A DNA stretch of 64,000 nt from Diadema setosum (lineage: Eukaryota > Echinodermata > Echinoidea > Diadematoida > Diadematidae): contig NC_092689.1 of NCBI RefSeq assembly GCF_964275005.1, positions 11,155,479-11,219,478 on the forward strand, read 5' to 3'. Made by a program: the position numbers and the translations under genes. The notes beneath the pieces were generated by a model, which had not been told where the DNA came from, ran no database searches, and was given only the letters and a program-made list of their open reading frames with translations. Positions 58,651-64,000 of this stretch are shown here, piece after piece. The number at the start of each line of letters is the position of its first letter. The stretch's first letter is position 1.

Positions 58651-59713
58651 AGTAATTATTTACCACCACAGTATTGTGTTTTCCAAGCTCTGAAAATTTC
58701 TCAACACAATAGTCATATCATTTTATAATTATATAAATATCATTTTTACAATAATGGGTAAAGAGAGAAAGAAACTGAGGATTGCCGTGTGAGAAGAAGT
58801 AGACTTCGTTTCTGATTGATATCATATATGAAACACTGCTGGACGAAACTGCAGTATTTGCATGAGAACTTGCAAGTTATCAATTTCATTCGTCAGAAAA
58901 AAAAAATAAGCTCACGACACTCTTATATGCGTTTTACGAAATATCAAAGTATTCTTGCTTGTATGTCCAAATAGGGTGATGGGGGATTTCAGAAACCACT
59001 TTAGTGACAAGAAACAACAGAAAATAAAAGTAAGAGACTGACGTGAAAACGAAGTCATGGTTTTCAAGAGTGCAGGTGGTAAAATAGGTGCACACAATTA
59101 AATGTATAATCATGCACTGGTTATAGGAAACTGGATGTACATTGACAAGAACTACAAACTAAACTGAGATCAACTTTTTTTTTTGGCGGGGAAATTGTGA
59201 CCAGAAGTGTTTGTAAATATGGAGCATGATCATCATAATTCTGAACTAAACTTAAATCAAACTTCCACCTGTGTGTAGAGTGGGGGGGGGGGGAAGAAAA
59301 GTAGTGAGCAACGGACTAAAGAATCATAGAGCGAGACCACAGACTGAAAAAGGCATGAACTAAAATTGCACTATCGACAGCCACAGATGATAATTGGCCA
59401 GTCGCTCAGACGAAGATAGTGAAGAAGTATCATGGAGTTCGGAATGAACATGATGTTTGCAAAGTTGAGTTGCCAAAATGCAAACACAAACATGTATTTG
59501 ACTCAAGAGCAAATCGGTCCTCCCTGAACACACCATACAATGTTTATGACCCCAAAATAAATAAATAAACAGATGAATAAACAGATAAATAAATAAATAA
59601 ATAATAAACAGGATCAAAATGCAGTTATGATGAAACTTATCATCTTCTTGTCACATAACGAAGTCAGACAAATCTTATCACAACAACAACAAAAATGTAA
59701 GTGATTGAAACTT
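58651..59713. other. anonymous DNA
   Basis: Includes (AAAT)n at 59560-59605. No gene. Confidence 0.4.
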
Positions 59714-60118
59714 ACCATCTTATTCTATGAAATGGTAATCCTGACTCTTTTGAATTTATCGATGCGATGCTGAGGTGAAATGGTCAGCTAATCACTCGTC
59801 CAGCCCTCCCACTGCATATTCGCGAATCTTGCCACAATCAGTTTACGCTCTCTGCGAGACTGCAAAGTCCGTACTTCCGTGACGAGTTTCTGTTCTTTAC
59901 GTCTTTGCTGTAAAGTGCAATTTTTGTTTTATGTTTTACCCAGAAGTGTGTAGTGAGTGGGTTGATTCCAGTGCGGAAGTCACGTCTGTGCAGTGTCACG
60001 CCCAAAAGCGGCGCACACTGTCCTCTATTTCTGTGACAACGTCACTGTCACTCTAACGTTGTGCGACTTACTTCTCGAGCCAGCTGCTGCGCGGCGCGCA
60101 CTCCCGTTCTTAGTAAGT
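59714..60118. promoter_or_regulatory. CpG-rich, possibly divergent promoter with splice donors on both strands
   Basis: Minus-strand donors: AAGATG|GTAAGTTTC (exon end 59716) and GAGAA|GTAAGTCGC (exon end 60072). Plus-strand donor: TTCTTA|GTAAGTAC (exon end 60112). The region between is CpG-rich. The minus donors could be alternative first exons splicing to the acceptor at 56029. The plus donor could start a gene running to the right. The signals are read directly; the gene links are inferred. Confidence 0.35.
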
Positions 60119-61193
60119 ACAACCACACCACCGTCTTGACAAGAGAGGTGAAGTGTCGGAAGTGTCGCTCAGCCCGTTCTTCACATAGGAGTACATCCCC
60201 CGTGCGAAGCCACCGCAGAAGTAGCCAGAATTTTTCGGGGCGATTTATGATGGATATGATAATCCCCTTTATTTGTCATATAAGGGACCTTGATGTCAGA
60301 ATTTCCCTCTCCCTAGATGGCTCATTTTGAAGCTAAAATAGAATCAAACTACGCATTTCAGTGTTGCCACCATGTCGTCAAGAGAGGAACGGTTCGGAGT
60401 ACTGAGTTGGGGCGGCTTTTCGCGTCTTTATTTATCCGCCTGCGCTCGTTGCATTCCTGCCCATGGCAAGTTTTGGTTCTGCCGAACCAATCGAATCAAC
60501 TGTTTTCTTTTAATACTTTGCTTTCCTCAGCGAGCACCGACGCCTGAAAAGTGGCTGATTGCGATATCATTTGTTTTTCAACGTGCTGACAAATCCATGT
60601 AACGTTTGCCCTACACAAAGTCTTGTTATTGAGGATCATTCATTTTGTCATGCAAATTGATGCGCGGGAATCACACTGCGCATCTACTTCAGAGCTGATT
60701 TATGACATCTCTTAACAGAGCATGGTGTAAACACGAAACACTGCTTAAGTAATTAAGCACACACAATTTGCGCATGCGTCCCTGGCACGCGCCAAACAAT
60801 AAAGGGGGAAGGCCCTTTCCCCTGTTTAATTGGTTAGGGCACTACGATTTGTCGGTCAATTTGCCATCAACTTTCTTCGTCGCCCACTCTTCCGTTCGCT
60901 CCTTCTCCCACCTCCTCCTTCTCTTTTTCATTTTTCTTTCACGCACACACACGCTTACACATACCTCACACACACACATACATGCAAACACTCACATGAT
61001 CTTTTAAAGGAAACTTAGGCCTACACACGTCTTACACACCAGCCCACACACAGAGTGCTTCACACCCTTTACAGGGGCAAGGGTCTGATATCACACGTCC
61101 TCCTTGCTCAACCTTCGCTCTTTTTTTTTTTTTTTTTCGCTGCAGCCATAGGTCGTTCGAGCTCACTCAAGCGACGTTCGCCCCTTCGCCACC
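60119..61193. other. CpG-moderate DNA, no recognised gene
   Basis: A 76-codon ORF at 60372 has a strong start context (GCCACCATGTCG) but an unrecognised Cys-rich sequence. (CA)n-like runs at 60940-60990 and a T run at 61121. Confidence 0.35.
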
Positions 61194-61301
61194 ATGAGCC
61201 CCCGGTCCTGCGGCTCGGAGATTCATGAAACGACCGGGATGTTTGAGGCTACGGGAGCTGAGGAGTATACTCGGAGGAATTCTGCTCAAGCAGAATCTTG
61301 A
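61194..61301 (+). other. short ORF with ideal start context
   Basis: GCCACCATGAG begins a 35-codon ORF (MSPRSCGSEIHETTGMFEAT...) in CpG-rich sequence, ending TGA at 61301 just before CAGGTTATT, a weak donor. It also contains a small hairpin, ATTCTGCT / AGCAGAAT. It could be a micropeptide, a uORF in a leader exon, or chance. Confidence 0.25.
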
Positions 61302-63967
61302 CAGGTTATTAAATCTGAACCACCAGCACGCATGGACTTTGTTGATGTAACAATGGTGCGTTCATACACTACTTATACGCTACTTATCCTATAACTCTGA
61401 TTATTGTGATCCCATATACGTTATGTTTTGATAGGGGCGATGAGAGCAATTACATTTTTCTCTTGTCCTCGATTGCTACAGGGCTCTAGCTAACTGTTTT
61501 AACATTCTTCTGAAAGCAGAATGTAAGTTCCTCACGAATATTTAAGTCTTGTGTATTGATTTGAACAAGCGGTGGGAAATGTTATGATTCTGTGGATGCA
61601 ACGCATCATGTGCAAGCACCCCCCAAAAAAAGTCTCATAAAAATGTTTTTCGTTTTGTAAAGAATCTTAGAGGTTTTACATTACCAAGTAGTAATAAATC
61701 TCATTTCAAGCTGCAGCAAGGACATCACTTGACGTCAGTATGAGAACGTGAATTACGTTGATAGCGTTTCATCATAAAAAAAAAAAACACGGTTTATTAG
61801 ATACAATTTTTTTCAACAATTTCTGGTTAAGGATGAAGAGAAAATACACACTTAGAATAGATTAAAACAAGAACACTTTCATCGTTATGATTTGATATAG
61901 AATTTTATCGGTGTAAAAAGTTTGTAATATCTTCTTGAAAGTATGATGTTCAGAAGAGGTGTTGTTTTTTTCAACCAGTTTGAAATTTCTTGAACCCTAC
62001 AGTATTTCTTGACCCAAATTTTTCCCTCCCTATGTATACTTTACTAGCATTTCCAGCTGCCGAGACTTTTCGTTGCCACAACATTATGTAGGGTGGGAAG
62101 GAAAATCTATAAGGCACACATAAATATTATTATTATCATCATCATCATTAAGCTTTAACAGGGAGGTGACCTCTCACCTCCCTGGCTTTAAGTTATAAAG
62201 TGGAGACTTTGGAAGTTACTTTTGTTCCTTTGTTTCTTACAAGGCTAACCACGGAGCAAAAACATCGTAACATTACAATTACAAGGCCACGCTTAACTGA
62301 AATCTTAGGAGTTATGGAACAGTGACTGAAGCAACTAGGAATGGATCAAGTAAAAACAAAAAGATCAGGGTAAGTTTATAAACCTTAAGTGCTGGTGACC
62401 AATTTCAGGTTGCAGTCAAATTTGACGCGTCTGTATAATTATCAAATAATCTGGTATCTATTCATCTATGTACTCAGCGCACATCATTACTCTATCTGCA
62501 TGAAGCGCAGATCGAATGAGAGTCGAAAGCTAACTGTAAAGCGAATTTTTAGGAAGAAAAGGGGACCGTACATCGTCCGAAATTACTCTCAGGGCTTGAT
62601 CACCCTTGTGTTTGGTAGCACCACGTCTAAACATAATTCGAAAGCTCTGAAAGAATTACGCGAGGACCATTATATAGTGTAGTTTCTCATGTATCATCCC
62701 ATTGGCGGTTTGGGCAACATAGTTGTGAAGCTGTTCGGAATGACAGGTATAGCACCCGCCATAACACCTCCGCTTCTTTCTGCTCCCCCGACACTCCGGC
62801 GCGCTGGGTGGTAACGTGGGAACCCAAACACACCGCGATGAAATCTAAACACGATGACTAGATCACGATTAAGTTTCTGTTGCCACTGTCTTTTTCGATG
62901 AAAAACAGACGCGTAATTCCAACTACAAAATGCATTTTCAAACCCTCGCAGAATCTAACGCTACATCATTGATTCAGCTCAAATACACGCAACCAACTGC
63001 GAGAATGAAATTCCCCAACATTACTCCAAGGGGCCTTAAATTTCGATAAGATGAGACAATAAAAATAACACCAATAAAAACATAGCAAGGCAGTAGTCTC
63101 CATTGGTAACTCAGTGCTGTTTCTATTGCGGCTTTAAATGGCAAACTCATCTTTATGACACAGCTTTAACATTCAGTAAACACTCTTAGTCAAGATATAA
63201 TCAAACATCATCTTTGGATTTACTTGATCAATCTTAACCTGCCAAATGTAATTTGAGATGTAACACTTGGGCAAAATGTTACAATTAAATTTATGTGAAA
63301 GAGGATACCACCTGTATTAGAAGTACTGAGTGCAGACATCATTAATGATCGAAAAATCCTCAAAGCCTTTGACTGGAGACTCTAAAGCGTTAAGAAAATC
63401 TGAATAACCTAGGACAACATTCATTTGTTTACAATTAATTGCATTGTCTATAAATGTGAAACATAAATGATGTTAAAGAATGATGTTAAAAATGATGATA
63501 AAATGATGTCACAATCTTTCGCTATAGCTTGTTGGGTGAAAGCAGGTGCGAGCATGGTTCGCAATAACAGTGTTCACAGATATGCAAGCCCGATGAGATT
63601 GTTTAAAACCATCTTTTATGGCGATGAATGGCTATGACGTCACAATTCGGTACTCTATACGATGTTTATTCGTTACCTGGGACCCATGTTGAAGAATGAA
63701 TGCTCAGAATGTTAACTACACGTATGTCGATTTAACCATGCATCTACCAGTCGACTATCTATTCATTAATCAAATAATGCATCAGTCCTCATATCTGCCA
63801 ATCAATCAGTCAATCACGCAAGCAGGCAATCGATTATCTTCATCTACATCTATCCAACTATTCATCTTTCTATCTCTTCTTTGTCTGTTCATTCTTCCGC
63901 CATGGTCATCGTATCCAGTTTACTAGTCTTATGCTTGGTATACTTGTTTGTCTATCTAGCACTTTTA
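61302..63967. other. anonymous DNA, possibly intronic
   Basis: A 97-codon ORF at 62389-62682 (+) is unrecognised. No repeats with readable ends apart from the palindrome at 62159. Confidence 0.4.
62159..62184. repeat. dispersed palindrome, copy 2
   Basis: CAGGGAGGTGA and its exact complement TCACCTCCCTG flank a 4-nt centre. Same outer 11 bp as the copy at 11251-11277. Confidence 0.85.
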
Positions 63968-63992
63968 TGTTGTTTTCTCTTCTTCCTTACAG
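63968..63992 (+). promoter_or_regulatory. strong splice acceptor at the window edge
   Basis: TGTTGTTTTCTCTTCTTCCTTACAG is a textbook pyrimidine tract plus AG. An exon would start at 63993 and continue outside the window, consistent with a plus-strand gene whose 5' end lies in the 60-61 kb CpG-rich region. Confidence 0.5.
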
Positions 63993-64000
63993 GTTTCTCT

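Noticed and set aside
1..64000. tRNA, rRNA or snRNA genes
   Set aside because: Scanning by eye for tRNA B-box-like words and snRNA signatures gave nothing convincing; a covariance-model scan would be decisive.

Overview
The window is eukaryotic, animal nuclear DNA. It is AT-rich, gene-poor and packed with repeats. Long (TA)n tracts, spliced-gene signals, non-LTR retrotransposon ends, hAT and PIF/Harbinger elements and a short TTAGGG-type telomere-like tract all fit a marine invertebrate. An echinoderm such as a sea urchin is my impression from repeat style; it is not proven by the sequence. There are no operons, bacterial genes or CRISPR arrays.

Only three protein-coding regions are convincing. 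(1) At the left edge (2-625, +) lies the C-terminal half of a PIF/Harbinger (HARBI1-type) transposase. (2) At 23243-24301 (-) a single-exon 352-residue protein has a Ser-rich tail and a dual-specificity-phosphatase fold whose P-loop has lost its catalytic Arg and its His, so it looks like a pseudophosphatase. (3) At 55225-55749 (-) is a 174-residue achaete-scute-like bHLH transcription factor. It appears to have a 5' UTR splice acceptor at 56029 and possible first exons in a CpG-rich, possibly divergent promoter region near 59.7-60.1 kb. Weaker exon candidates lie near 10.8, 48.9 and 61.2 kb, and a strong splice acceptor sits at the right edge (63992).

Layout: 0.6-5.5 kb holds old tandem repeats and minus-strand LINE 3' ends. 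5.5-7.8 kb is a DNA transposon with perfect 17-bp terminal repeats and a repeated CACCGTGAC motif. 8.3-10.5 kb is a non-autonomous hAT element with an intact 8-bp target duplication. 10.5-19.9 kb is mostly anonymous, with small foldbacks and a LINE reverse-transcriptase relic. 20.0-21.4 kb is a transposon inserted into an older copy of itself. 22-25 kb holds the pseudophosphatase gene. 25-30.5 kb is repeats. 30.6-36.3 kb is a nest of transposons carrying a ~165-bp tandem array with a (GAGC)-rich core, flanked by two hairpins. 36-55 kb is anonymous DNA with foldbacks, microsatellites and a third (TA)n-flanked inverted repeat. 55-60 kb is the bHLH gene and its upstream region. 60-64 kb is a possible start of a plus-strand gene.

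The cellular genes show no shared pathway. The clearest common theme is mobile DNA: several non-autonomous families, each with readable termini, some nested in one another. All similarity statements are by eye; no alignments or database searches were run.
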